The notes under the pieces are model-generated. The model saw only the letters and a program-made list of their open reading frames with translations. It did no database searches and was not told the DNA's origin. Shown here piece after piece: positions 20,258-31,420 of a stretch of DNA of 64,000 nucleotides. Made by a program: the position numbers and the translations under genes. The stretch spans positions 69,689,696 through 69,753,695 of the forward strand of contig CM060884.1 in the NCBI GenBank assembly GCA_030762935.1, given 5' to 3'. Source of the stretch: Hymenopus coronatus. Its lineage: Eukaryota; Arthropoda; Insecta; Mantodea; Hymenopodidae. Numbering within the stretch: position 1 is the first letter of the stretch; the number at the start of each line of letters is the position of its first letter.

Positions 20258-21857
20258 TGTTATATCTGTGGCATTTGGTCAGAACATAACTCCAAAAATG
20301 GCTTTTTTGCTAAGACAGTAGTGAAATAAAAGAAACCATATTCTATCATTATGTGAAGCCCTGATAGAGCATTGTTTCTGGAAATATCAGGGTTTCACCA
20401 GACGATAGAGGAGTGTTTCTGAGATATCAGGTCCTCACCAAATGATAGAGAATTGTTTCTGAGATATTAGGGCTTCACCAAATTATAGAGGATTGTTTAT
20501 GGAGATATCAGGTCCTCACCAAATTATAGAGGATTGTTTCTGGAGATATCAGGGTTTCACCAGACGATAGAGGAGTGTTTCTGGAAATATCAGGGCTTCA
20601 CCAATTGATAGAGGATAGTTTCCGAGATATCAGGTCCTCACCAAATGATAGAGGATTGTTTCTGAGATATCAGGGCTTCACCAAATGATAGAGGATTGTT
20701 TCTGAGATATCAGGTCCTCACCAAATGATAGAGGATTGTTTCTGGAGATATCAGGACTTCACCAAATTACTGATGTTTCTGAGATATCAGGACTTCACCA
20801 AATTACAGAGGATTGTTTCTGGAGATATCAGGACTTCACCAAATTACAGAGGATTGTTTCTGAGATATCAGGGCTTCACCAAATGATAGAGGATTGTTTC
20901 TGAGATATCGGGGCTTCACCAAATGATAGAGGATGTTTCTGAGATATCAGGGCTTCACAAAATTATAGAGGATTGTTTCTGGAGATTCAGGGCTTCACCA
21001 AATTATAGAGGATCGTTTCTGGAGATATTAGGGTTTCACCAAACGATAGAGGATAGTTTCCGAGATATCAGGTCCTCACCAAATGATAGAGGATTGTTTC
21101 TGAGATATCAGGGCTTCACCAAATGATAGAGGATTGTTTCTGAGATATCAGGTCCTCACCAAATGATAGAGGATTGTTTCTGGAGATATCAGGACTTCAC
21201 CAAATTACTGATGTTTCTGAGATATCAGGACTTCACCAAATTACAGAGGATTGTTTCTGGAGATATCAGGACTTCACCAAATTACAGAGGATTGTTTCTG
21301 AGATATCAGGGCTTCACCAAATGATAGAGGATTGTTTCTGAGATATCGGGGCTTCACCAAATGATAGAGGATTGTTTCTGAGATATCAGGGCTTCACAAA
21401 ATTATAGAGGATTGTTTCTGGAGATTCAGGGCTTCACCAAATTATAGAGGATCGTTTCTGGAGATATTAGGGTTTCACCAAACGATAGAGGATCGTTTCC
21501 GAGATATCAGGGCTTCACCAAATTATAGAGGATTGTTTCTGGAGATTCAGGGCTTCAGCAAATTATAGAGGATCGTTTCTGAGATATCAGGGCTTCAGCA
21601 AATTATAGAGGATCGTTTCTGGAGATATTAGGGTTTCACCAAACGATAGAGGATTGTTTCTGAGATATCAGGGCTTCAGCAAATTATAGAGGATTGTTTC
21701 TGAGATATCAGGACTTCACCAAATTATAGAGGATTATTTCTGGAGATATCAGGGCAGCTCCAAACGATAGAAGATCAATCCTTTTATGTAGCTACTGTCT
21801 TAGCACAAAAAGGCCAATTTTGGAGTTATCATGTTCTGAGCAAACGCCACAGATATT
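20258..21857. mobile_element. Inverted-repeat-bounded element containing a minisatellite
   Basis: About 65-bp inverted repeats bound the tandem array: left 20258-20321 (TATCTGTGGCATTTGGTCAG ... GCTAAGACAGTAG), right 21792-21857 (CTACTGTCTTAGC ... GCCACAGATATTAAAC). Arms are about 85% alike by eye. Only the array lies between them. I infer a non-autonomous transposon that acquired or expanded an internal array; target duplications were not identified. Confidence 0.65.
20345..21775. repeat. Minisatellite, ~40-bp unit, about 36 copies
   Basis: The unit is AGATATCAGGGCTTCACCAA plus ATGATAGAGGATTGTTTCTG with variants (GGACTTC, GGTCCTC, AATTACAGAGG, CTGGAGATATC). An 11-unit block starting at 20611 recurs at 21049 almost base for base, a 438-bp higher-order repeat. 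Copies are 39-41 bp, with one shortened unit (AATTACTGATG) in each block. Confidence 0.95.
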
Positions 21858-21869
21858 AAACTACAAAAT

Positions 21870-23780
21870 TGCTTGCCATTATTCACCTATAGTAATCAGA
21901 GCAAAAAGTAATTCTATTAGTATCGAACTGTAAAAGCATACCAATTCTCCATCAGATTAGCATAAAGAACTCTGATGTGGAAATCTGCATTTTTAAAATA
22001 AGGTTATATAAATAAATCAGTGGCGTAGCATCGTGTTTGGTCTAATATATGCACTTCGGAGTCTAATGCTCAAGAAAACAGTGCGGGCAAAGGAAAAGAG
22101 CGAATACGCTAATTCCAACATTCGAAATACGTTTTCAAACATGTTGCAAAAGTGAATTAGCTTTTGTATCTGCGTTCCGTGTAACATGTTTACAATCAAT
22201 GGATCGTTCTTCAATAGTTCCGTAGCTTGTCACATTGCGGAAGGTAGTTGCGAGTTCTGTCGTAATATAAAGAAACTATGTATGTTTCAGAAACCTCTTT
22301 TCTATCGATGTTGTTGGTCGGACTGTGTTGATGTGGATGTTAAATAAGTCAATCTGTATATCAAGCGAAGTAGCAGGAAATGAAGTGGGCTTTTCCAGAA
22401 GGTCTTTGAAATACACCACCATATTTCGTTATTCAATTAAATTAATCCTGGAGTATTTGTTCTTTTATTTTTTTTAACTTGAAGTGGCATTAGAAAACAA
22501 TATATTCAGGGCCCTACACCCACAGAGCCACGATTCACTTCTAGGAACTTGGTTTTAAGGTGTCTCAGACATTTAATGCAATATTTAGAGAATGTTTCGG
22601 ATCATGTTTTAATTATATGTTCTTTTATAGTAAAACTAAACTTCTCGTGTTCAGTTTGTTTATTGCACAACAGCGGGGTTACATATTTGGTGCACGTCTT
22701 GCCTCGTGGTGTCGCTCGCTGATGTGCTTCACACTCTGCTCTCATTTACTTGATATAGTTTTCCTTTTGGGTTCACTCACAATTACCAAAATGCTGCTTA
22801 TTGTAATCCAGTAAGTTCACAAGAAGTTAAAAACATTAAATTAATTTCCACTGTTAAGAAAAATATGCTAAAGAAAGTCTTGAAGTATCAGGAAAGATGT
22901 GATTTGGCTTGTTACATCAACAATTCGTGCATCTTTTGACGAGCCCGACGTGTGCACGAAGGAAATGCATCTATCTGAATTTTCTCAACTACTGCCGTGA
23001 TGCGCAGAACAGCATTTCATGGAAGAACCGCTGTTCAAATATACTTCTCAACAAGGATTATATTAATAGGATTAATACAGTAGAAAGTTGTAAATTAAAG
23101 TAAACTGCAAGGGTATGTAAATACATTAACCACATCCACTGACGCTATGCCCCTGAAGGAAATATACCTATTCACTTCTTTAGGATCTGTTGCAGAATTG
23201 TGTGCAGTTTTAGTTCAGTAGCCGTTTGAGGTTAGGTTTGATAGTATTTATATTTCGTATCCATTTCATTTGAGGTTAAATGAATCAAAGTTTATTCCCT
23301 CGCATTATGAAAGTCTTGGTTTACTAATTCCTATTCTGTATCTGCCTTGTTCGTTTTTAAATTTAGACAAATTGCATTTTGAGTTGAATTGAAGTAGTGT
23401 CTAGATAACATTCTAAACCTTGTGTTCCTGGATTTTAATGAGCAACATTACCACTTTAATTTCCGTTATGCAAAAATGAGGTTGCGTTTACGTTTGTAAT
23501 TTTATTGGTTTTATTGACAAACACTACACCAATCGCCACCTCCTCCCAATACTGATGAGTTATCCGCCATAAAATGGCGACAGCGGCAATATTAGTGCAT
23601 ATGTTTAGAACAAACTGTACGTCCTAGTAGACCAAATTACCTATTTACATTTCTTGTTTCAACTTTGGTATGTAGTATTCTTTAATGTACGTTTATAACT
23701 TAATTGTCAAAAATGTTATACCAGGAAACCAGAGCAGTAGATAGTTTATACTCTCTGGAATGGGATTTTTTATAATTTGT
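21870..23780. other. Repeat-poor stretch, no gene read
   Basis: No R, SINE or transposon signature. ORFs of 60-85 codons here (for example 22560-22814) show no domain and no codon pattern I trust. Around 23525-23600 is a CG-containing patch (CCGCCATAAAATGGCGACAG). Confidence 0.3.
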
Positions 23781-24217
23781 CGTGTTTGCATGCGGAATTG
23801 AAATCGATTCTAGTCCAATACGATCCGTGTTTTACATGTTAAATTCAATACGAATTGAGATAGTTTTGAATACGCAAGCTTCGAAAATAAATGTATGCAA
23901 CGTTTTTTGTTGCTCAACTTGGAATTGCGTTGACCAACCTGTTAAACATATTATTTGTTACTCCGTCTATTATAAGCAGATTTTGAAGTTAAATAAATCT
24001 ACCACACAGCAATAAATTAAAAACAAACATTAACATAAGACTACTGCGTGCAACAAGTATATTGGACAATATTCTTTACCGCATTCAAAACGATTTCAAT
24101 ACGGAGGTGTTTCCATGCAACATATTTCGATCCAATCTCATTCCGATTCCATTTTCTAAGAGGATTGGATCTAAGATTCAATACGATTAGTGTACTCAAT
24201 TCTCCATGGAAACGTGG
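23780..24217 (-). mobile_element. MITE with GTTTCCATGG termini, copy B
   Basis: Left terminus GTTTGCATGCGGAATTGAAA (from 23784), right terminus ending TCTCCATGGAAAC (24213). The interior aligns with copy A at 13504-13995 in reverse orientation, including the GATCCAATCCTCTTAG hairpin region. Confidence 0.75.
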
Positions 24218-25030
24218 TAATTATTTGCATTGATTCGTTGATAAAAACGACTTGAAAAGTGATTGGCGCTATCGACTAGCAGCTAATAAAATAGTTAATA
24301 GAGGCAGCACCAAAATAGCTTTAACCAAATACTTCGACAACGAATAAATTGTTAGTTCGGCGAGTATGGAATAATTCGATAGTGCCCTCACTATATATGT
24401 AATCTCTTAATATGCGTTTCTTTAGCATTTTTTTCAGCGACCGCGGAATAAACACATTCAGTATCGTTGTTATTCTTATCCTTACTCGAGAATGGAGGCT
24501 ATGAAATCGAACGGCAAAAGCATGAACTCTGGAACTGGAGGTCCACGGTTCAGATACTGTCAGAGCCATACTACCTGATTGGGGGTTCTCCCCATGTTTC
24601 CCTCGGGCCTCATAACTGACAAATGTCGGGAAGGCAATTCCAATTTCCTTTCCTAATTATCATTTAATTTCATGAATCATCAGTGTCCACGGCAGTGGCG
24701 TATGAATACGTTTTCCATAATCACCCCACTTCCGACAATTTGGTAGGAATAGTGTAAATGGCCAGCGGTAGAATATTGTTACACATTGGTGCACTAATTT
24801 AATTGCAGTTCTATGACCTGTCAGTTTATTAGACATTTGCCAAAATATTCGGTTTTTCATTCGCTTTAAAAAGTGTTTTGTTGCTGTCTGTGTTACTACT
24901 TTATTAGTTGCTTGGTAGTCCATAGCTCCAAACACTTTTCAATTTTGATTTGCTTTCCCACAACCGGACATAAAAGTATAAAGTGGCTCCTTTTTATGCT
25001 AGCACGTATGCGCACTGTATACAGTAGGGA
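24218..25030. other. No gene; possible SINE scrap at 24480-24660
   Basis: GGTCCACGGTTCAGATAC at about 24540 resembles a B box, followed by a TCTCCCCATGTTTCCCTCGG block as in some tRNA SINEs. It is too weak for a firm call; the rest is unassigned. Confidence 0.25.
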
Positions 25031-25034
25031 GAGA

Positions 25035-25126
25035 AGGTAAAATATTCCACCCAAAAATTCGATACCGAGATTGCGTGTTTTGAGGATCCCTAAATAAATA
25101 CAAAAAAAAACACCTTTCTACAAAAA
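25035..25126 (+). repeat. Family R, 5' fragment
   Basis: GAGAGAAGGTA ... CACCCAAAAATTCGATACCG, cut off by an S1 SINE. Confidence 0.7.
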
Positions 25127-25130
25127 TTCT

Positions 25131-25335
25131 GTTGCCTTCCGTGATGTAATGATACTATGCTAACTTAATACACCCTTAATATGGCTTCCTTTGGAAGAGA
25201 AGTAAAGCCGTTGGTCCCGTGTCATAGATTTACGGCACGTAAAAGAACATCAAGCTTGATAGAGAGACCTCTGAGCAAAATTAAGCGGTGTTTCACGCCC
25301 AGTATAGAATGGGACGCTGAGAACCACTAAAGCTG
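25131..25335 (+). mobile_element. tRNA-derived SINE (type S1), internally deleted
   Basis: Has the S1 start (TGTAATGATACTATGCTAAC) and body (GCCTCTGAGCAAAATTAAGC, CACGCCCAGTATAGAATGGG) but lacks the B-box portion. Confidence 0.8.
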
Positions 25336-25340
25336 TTAAA

Positions 25341-26662
25341 AAAAGCTTGTGTGTTCCATTCACATAACTCTTGTGTTCCATATACAAACTATTCTTGCAA
25401 AGATTATGCTTTTATCTACTTCATGCTAATAGAGATAAACATTAGCCGAATTGGTCTTATTGCTTACTTCTTAAGTAGGAGGAAAATAAGGGAATATAAA
25501 AGACTAAAGTGATAGTCAAATCTTTTAAAAGCTAATCACTATGTGAAACAACTGAGGTTCGGTTCGCTCAGCATGATCCCGTTTGAGAAAAGTAGGTAGT
25601 TTAAAAGTGAAACCAATAACAAAGAATGTCTCAAAAACGGTCAACTCCACGCAAAAAGTTATTCAACACAAATTGAAGGGCTGAGAACCATGGTGGGCCA
25701 TCTCCATGTGAGGTCAAAATTGAGGTGTTGCCATCTGTCGGTATAGTTTATGGTTATACATCTTATATTGCAGGGGGCCATGTCCAGCATTTCCCGTTTA
25801 CAAACAGTAGAGCATCGGAATATCGGTCTAAATGAAACTACAAATTCTGTTAGTGTCAGAGTGGTCCAAATCCATGCAGCAAATCACGCTACCGCATATA
25901 ATGATCTTATGTCCATTTATTCCTCCAGTGAATCATGATTTTTACAAGAGTTTGCGTGTGCAAGTCAGTAATGATGATCAGCAGGACATTGATTAGATGT
26001 ATAGAAATGGCCCAGTTACATTTCTTTAGGCTGAGCCAAATCCCAGCAAAGGAAAACAGCTCCCAATAAATAACTGTAAAACCTAATTTTGCATGAAGCC
26101 ACATTAATGTTGTACTAATATAAGATAGAAAATATATTCTAGATTGCTGTGGCATTTAGTTATTATGTGTAACTTGGCTCAATAAATTATGATGTTGAAA
26201 AAACATTGGCCTTCTATTTCTCCATTTTTAAAAAAAGTGGTACTTGGCCCACTATGGTTCTCAACCCTTCAGTTGTGTGTTTTAACGAGCTCTTCATTTT
26301 TGTTAAGTTTTTTTTTCTATCTCTTACAGTTTACCAGTTATGCAAAATTCATCCAGTATAAAGATGTCAGCAGAGGCTATTACCAGAAAATTCAAGCTAT
26401 ACATTTTATTTGCCCAAAATCGTTAGCCATTTTTTAGAAAATAAAATTATGTAAAGGGTAATTTGGGATGGTGGATTTTCTTGAAAATCTTCGTGTCGCA
26501 TCCTTGGGAGATACTAAATTTAAATACCAAGTTTGGTATTTAACGGGCTTTTCGTTTTTGAGCTATGCTGCCCACACACACACACACGGGTGAAATCTTG
26601 GAATTTTTGGGTGCATTACAATACCTTCTCTATACACTACGCACTTAGAGAAAGTAATAATC
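25341..26662 (-). repeat. Family R, reverse unit split by a nested MITE
   Basis: The R sequence runs 25341-25674, is interrupted by an element with GAAGGG termini, and resumes at 26271 (TTGTGTGTTTTAACGAGCTC), ending at the remains of the 5' dyad near 26660. The two halves join to a normal R sequence across the insertion. Confidence 0.85.
25675..26270. mobile_element. 596-bp MITE nested in family R
   Basis: Termini GAAGGGCTGAGAACCATGG and (reverse) GAAGGGTTGAGAACCATAG are inverted repeats extending through GTGGGCCA. The flanks are AATT and AGTT, where uninterrupted R reads AAATTGTGTG, so the target duplication is 2-4 bp. No transposase can be read. Confidence 0.75.
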
Positions 26663-26664
26663 AA

Positions 26665-26972
26665 ATAACATGGAGTAGGCGAGAACTCCGCAAAGTGAAA
26701 CGGATTTTTCCCATAATGTTTATTTGCTTTGGTTCCGTGTTACTGTTTGTAATAAAATGCCTGTAATCAGTTTTAGCGACAATGCAATCTCTCGAGTTGG
26801 AGAGATGTTGTATGTGGGAAGTGCAGCTCAAGTTTTTGCTTAGTCTCCATTACACAATGAAGCATACCTGGACAGTATTTACGTTCGTTCAGCAATATTA
26901 GCACGTTTGCTTTCATACTACGCGTGCAGGAATCCACGAAAAATAAGTTTAATTTTAACAATAACATGTAAC
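26665..26972. other. No gene or named repeat seen
   Basis: Unassigned AT-rich DNA. Confidence 0.3.
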
Positions 26973-26973
26973 T

Positions 26974-27064
26974 CGTGGCGGCGCCTTGGTTCGCCTCCCA
27001 CCTAGGCGGCCCGGGTTCGACTGCATTCCACCAATTGCTCCATCATCACCTTTCCTATCATCCA
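26974..27064 (+). mobile_element. tRNA-derived SINE (type S3), 5' piece
   Basis: CCTAGGCGGCCCGGGTTCGA carries the B box, and CACCAATTGCTCCATCA and TTTCCTATCATCC match the S3 copy at 16721. It stops abruptly where LINE RNase H sequence begins. Confidence 0.65.
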
Positions 27065-27572
27065 CTGCCTTCGTGGGCTGTACAGCCCCCATCCCATCGT
27101 GCAACGTATCCAGGATACACTCCACATTCTTCACGCATCAGGTGTGCTTGTGGACTGCGCTTGGGTTCCTGGTCACGTTGGCGTGCCCGGAAATGAACTG
27201 GCTGATTCGGCGGCAAAGAGGGCAACCACGGAGCCCAGTATTGTACTTCATGGCGTGGCACCTTCAGACTTCAAGTTTGTGGTGCAGAGAGCGGTGCTTT
27301 CGTTCTGGTATGCAGAATGATCCGTTCTCCGTGGCAACAAACTACGAGAAGTGAAGGACCTACCTGTGAACTTGTTAACCTCCTCTCGTTTGTCACGCTT
27401 AAGAATCGGCCACTGCACTTTTACGCATCGCTACCTTTTTAACCGTGAACCAGCTCCTATTTGTCCGCTCTGTCGAGAAGATCTCTCAGTCCGCCATGTG
27501 TTGTTAGAGTGGTCATCTAGCACACATTCGGTCCTCTTTAGCCATGCGGTGGTTCTGACTGATGACTCCTGA
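27065..27572 (+). pseudogene. LINE RNase H and C-terminal zinc-knuckle relic
   Basis: From about 27078 the + strand reads YSPHPIVQRIQDTLHILHAS, then AWVPGHVGVPGNELADSAAK, the end of a LINE-type RNase H domain with the catalytic D of ELAD. A frameshift near 27325 follows. Then RLSRLRIGHCTFTHRYLF and EPAPICPLCREDLSVRHVLL give the CPxC...H tail typical of Jockey/R1/I-clade ORF2 proteins (RLRIGHTxLTH...PxCxxC...TVxHIL). The 5' end is fused to an S3 SINE piece. It ends near 27572, just before family R. Non-functional. Confidence 0.8.
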
Positions 27573-27594
27573 GCGGTAGACCTGGTTTTCACAT

Positions 27595-27945
27595 TTTTAC
27601 TTTCTCTACACGCACTATGTACATAGTGTATAGAGAAGGTATTGCACTCCACCCAGAAATTCTATACCAAGATTTCACCGGAAATATACGTTTTAGGGTC
27701 TCCTGTATCCAAAAAAAAGTGTTTTGAGAAAAAGGCCCGTGTGTGTCTGTGATCACGTTAATTCAAAAACGAAAAGTCGGTAAAATACTAAATTTATTAT
27801 TTAAGTTTAGTATCTTCCAAGGATGCTACACGAATATTTTGAGAAAAATCCTCCACCCCAAACTACCCTTTACATGGGAAAAAAATTTTTAACTATTATT
27901 TGTAGCAGAGATGTAGAGAAATTAATGTGAATGGAATACATCTTA
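27595..27945 (+). repeat. Family R, internally deleted short form
   Basis: Both ends are present: 5' dyad (GCACTATGTACATAGTGTAT) and 3' tail (GTAGAGAAATTAATGTGAAT). The centre is missing, giving a MITE-like ~350-bp form. T-runs at both sides. Confidence 0.9.
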
Positions 27946-28142
27946 TTTTTTTTTTATAGTACTTATTAGACCTAATGTATGATCCAGAAAAAAACCGAGA
28001 ATTGCAAGCTAGACAGACGTCATTGCTGATGTTTTGTATGTCACGGGTCCAGGCAGCTGATCGCAAGTCACGAGAATAACAAATTAAAGACAGTTTACCA
28101 GTCTGAGTCAGGGAAGCCAAATACGCCAAGTGCGGCTTCTAT

Positions 28143-29660
28143 TTTTACTTTCTCTACACGTACTATGTACATAGTGTATAGAGAAGGTAACTCAACCAAA
28201 AAATTCGATACCGAGATTTCACCGGAAATATATGTTTTAGGGTCTCCTGTATCCAAAAAAGTATTTTCAGCTTCGTGTCTGTGAACACGATAACTCAAAC
28301 GAAAAGTCGCTAAAATACCAAACTTGGTATTTAAGTTTAGTATCTTCCAGGGATGCGATACAAAGATTTTGAGGAAAATCCCCGCACTCCAAACTACCCT
28401 TAACATTGAACATTTTTCGAAAATGTTTATTTTCTCAAAAATGACTCTAACTACTTTGATTAAAATACCGCATGTTAATGCTATTTACATCACAAAATGT
28501 ATATCTTGAATTTTCTGGGAATAGCTTATGAAGACCTGTTCATCCTGGATAATTTTTGCATAATTGGTAAACCGTAAGAGACAAAATTTACTACACAAAA
28601 ATGTAGATCTTGTTAAACACACAATTTATGTTTCTGCATGTTTATCTCGATTAGCATGAAATGATAGAAGAGTGAGCTTATTAATAATAATTTATTACAG
28701 AGGTATAGAAAGTCATGTGAATGGAACACATCTGATTTTTAGAAAAGGATCCGCTCGCGTGTCTGTGAACAGCATAACTCAAAACTTGGCATTTAAGTTC
28801 GAAGGAATCGACATGAAGATTTGTTTAAATATCCCACCTCCCTAAACTCCCCTTTATATGTAAGAATCTTCGATTTTCTCAAATGACTAATCACTTTGGT
28901 AAACATGCCTTTAAAGATATTTAAAGTGAAATAAAAGTATATCTTGCCTATTTTGGGAATAGCTTCTAAAGATCTCTTCAGTGTATGTGACTTTTGCCTA
29001 ACTGGTAAACCGTAAGAGATAGACAAAAGCTTACAACACAAAACGCACGTCAAAACGTACGTTTATGTCCTATACATTTTTGTTGTGGGGCTAACCTTTT
29101 CCCAGATATTCCTTGTTATTGGTTTCAATTTTAAAATGCCTATACTTTTCTCACACAGGAGTCATCCGTGATTTATAACAAGGTTTTTTTTATTTTTTGT
29201 TTTACTCCTGGCCACTGAAATAGAACGGAATTACAATGATAATCACAGCCTGCGACAGCTTTAAAAAAATTGACTATCGCTTTTGCCTAGTGTAGTTTGT
29301 TAATTCCCTTCTACTCAGAAGGAAGCAAGTAATAATGTCGATTAGCGTGAAGTAGATAGGAGGATGATCGCTTGTCCGCGTGGGTAGTGTAGTAGCATTC
29401 AACAGGTCGCTAAGGGTGTCACCTGGATGAGGTTTATTGTTTCAGGGTTTTCCCTTATCCCTAGAAAACGAATGTCGACTAACTTTAAGCTCCATGGACC
29501 CCGAAATCTTTGAGCATTTCACCAATTTCATTCATCGACCGATATGACCAAACAGGTTAAAGGGCGTTAAGCTACAAAAAAAAAAAAAAATCTTTTGTAA
29601 GAATATTATTTGTAGACTAGTTTGAGATGGTCATGTGAGTGGAATACATCAGATTTGTGT
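28143..29660 (+). repeat. Family R, two units head to tail with a nested SINE
   Basis: Unit 1 (28147-28733) has the 5' dyad and the AATGGAACACATC tail but lacks part of the middle. Unit 2 (28738-29650) starts inside the GTCTGTGAACAGCATAACTC region and ends GAGTGGAATACATCAGATTT. An S2 SINE (29373-29590) interrupts unit 2. Confidence 0.85.
29373..29590 (+). mobile_element. tRNA-derived SINE (type S2), nested in family R
   Basis: Shares GCGTGGGTAGTGTAGTAGC..., TGACCAAACAGGTTAAAGGG and a short A-tail with S2. Part of the tRNA head between the A and B boxes is deleted. It lies inside an R unit, so it is younger than that unit. Confidence 0.85.
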
Positions 29661-29776
29661 TACATGAATTTGAGTGCATTTTCATTCTTTTCCTGTGCTC
29701 ACGTGTTGGAAGCACAATAATTGTTTCCGCAGATCTAAACTGTGAATCGCGAGATATTTGCAAGTGAAAACGAATA

Positions 29777-31036
29777 CGAGGACTGTCCTAGAAGTACCCG
29801 ACCTAACAAAGAAAGCTAAAAAATTTAAGGAAAACCGTTTTTATTTCTCTACATATTCCCCTTTCAGCTCGATACACTTTTCCCAGCGATGTTCAATAGC
29901 TTCGATACCCTGTTTATAGTGAGAACTGTCGAGGTCTGCAAAATAGCCATCAATTGCAGACTCCACCTCTTCATTGTTGGCAAATCTTCTACCACCAAGC
30001 CATTTCTTCAAGTTTGGGAACAGAAAATAATCAGAGGGGCCTAAATCTGTCGAATTGGGTGCATGAGGAAGCAATTCGAACTTTAACTCATTGATTTTGG
30101 CCATGGCGATAATGGACGTGTGAACTGGTGCATTATCTTGATGAAACAAAACTTTCTTTTTAGCTAAATGCGACCGTTTTTGCTCGAATTCATCACTCAA
30201 ACCCTGTGACAATTTCGTATAATATTCGACATTGATTACTTTTCCTTTTTTGAGATAATCAGTGAAAATTATCCCGCGTGCGTCCCAGAAAACTGACGTC
30301 ATGACCTTGCCTGCAGATGGAACTGTCTTCGCCTTTGCAGCTGATTCTCCCCTTCCAATCCACTGTTCTGATTGCTCCTTCGGCGCAGGTGAGAAGTGAT
30401 GGACCCCAGTTTCATCCATTGTTATGAATCGACACAAAAACCCCGCTTTATAGCAGCGAAACATTGCAAACACTTGACAGAAACATCCTCTCGACGCTGT
30501 TTTTGTTCTATTGTGAGCCAACGTGGAACCCACCTTGCACACAACTTTCTCATATTCAAATTTTCAGTCAGTATGCGATGTACAGAAGTTTTTGAAGTGC
30601 CTGCAATCTCTGCTAGTTCGCGCACTTTCAGTCGACGGTCATCCAATACCATTTTGTGGATTTTGTTTACAATTTCTGGACTGGTAACCTCATTTGGTCG
30701 ACCACTGCGATGCTCGTCTTGGCAGCTCGTACGGCCGCGCTTAAACTCTGCCACCCAATATTTCACTCTGTAAACAAAGGAGCAGACTCCCCCATAGTAG
30801 AATCTAGCTGAGGTTTAATATTAGTTGTAGTCAAATGAAAGTATTGTATCACATAACGATGATCAGTTTTATCCATGTTTACAAATTCGCATTTACTAAT
30901 GATGACGCATAATAAATGCTAAACAATATAAAATTGTCAAACTTAAGCTTTCTGAGGTTGTACTTTTTACCATTGTTGTTGTTTGAAACAACAATCGATC
31001 TATACGTCAGGCCGGGTACTTCTGGGACAGCCAATG
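29777..31036 (-). mobile_element. Mariner element, both TIRs and TA duplication present
   Basis: Flanked by TA (29775-29776 and 31037-31038). The left end CGAGGACTGTCCTAGAAGTA and the reverse of the right end CATTGGCTGTCCCAGAAGTA are inverted repeats continuing through CCCG(A/G)CCT(A/G)AC. Length is 1,260 bp, normal for mariner. It contains one transposase gene on the minus strand with two frameshifts. TIR divergence and frameshifts make it old and inactive. Confidence 0.95.
29841..30886 (-). pseudogene. Mariner transposase (DD34D), two frameshifts
   Basis: The start codon is near 30886 (MDKTDHRYVIQYFHL), with a stop at about 29841. Domains in order: N-terminal HTH (KYWVAEFKRGRTS, EHRSGRPNEVTSPEIVNKIH), second HTH (LKVRELAEIAGTSKTSVHRI), the linker motif (WVPRWLTIEQKQRR), and then the catalytic core. 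The core shows D1 in TMDETGVHHF, D2 in HQDNAPVHTS and D3 in LGPSDYFLFPNLKKWL, with 34 residues between D2 and D3. The family W of DETW is G here, and the usual SPDLAPSD motif reads STDLGPSD. One frameshift lies near 30770-30800, another near 30435-30445. The living protein cuts and pastes the element at TA sites in the nucleus; this copy cannot make it. Confidence 0.95.
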
Positions 31037-31038
31037 TA

Positions 31039-31420
31039 CTATCGCTTCGTGATGTTTTATAGTCTCTTTTAAGTACGAATGGGATACGGTCGGAGAGGAC
31101 TCGATGCCGAACCTTATGTTGATTATTGTCCGGGCGGCCGGAACCAGGAGCGACGGCACAGTAATGACAGGGTTCCTATGGTTTCCAGATAGAAGTCCAA
31201 CGTCCTCACCAGTGGCGGTACTCATATCGGCAACCAGCGAGCATTCTTTTTCCCTGCCACGCCGCACCGAGCACCACGCCGACACTTCCAACTCTGAAAG
31301 AAGGATGAATGAATGAAATTACAATAGATACGACATAAGGGACAGTAAATTCGGGGATGAAAGAAACCTACCTACCCACATTCGCCTGTAAACCCCCATG
31401 GGTTGCGCGTGTAATTTAAA
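31039..31420. other. GC-richer stretch, no gene recognised
   Basis: More CG-rich than its surroundings. The 94-codon minus-strand ORF here (31007-31291) overlaps the mariner terminus and matches nothing I know. Confidence 0.3.

Noticed and set aside
20345..21775. CRISPR-like array of regular repeats
   Set aside because: Units are contiguous with no unique spacers; it is a minisatellite in eukaryotic DNA.
30396..30773. 125-codon + ORF opposite the mariner
   Set aside because: It is the antisense shadow of the transposase.
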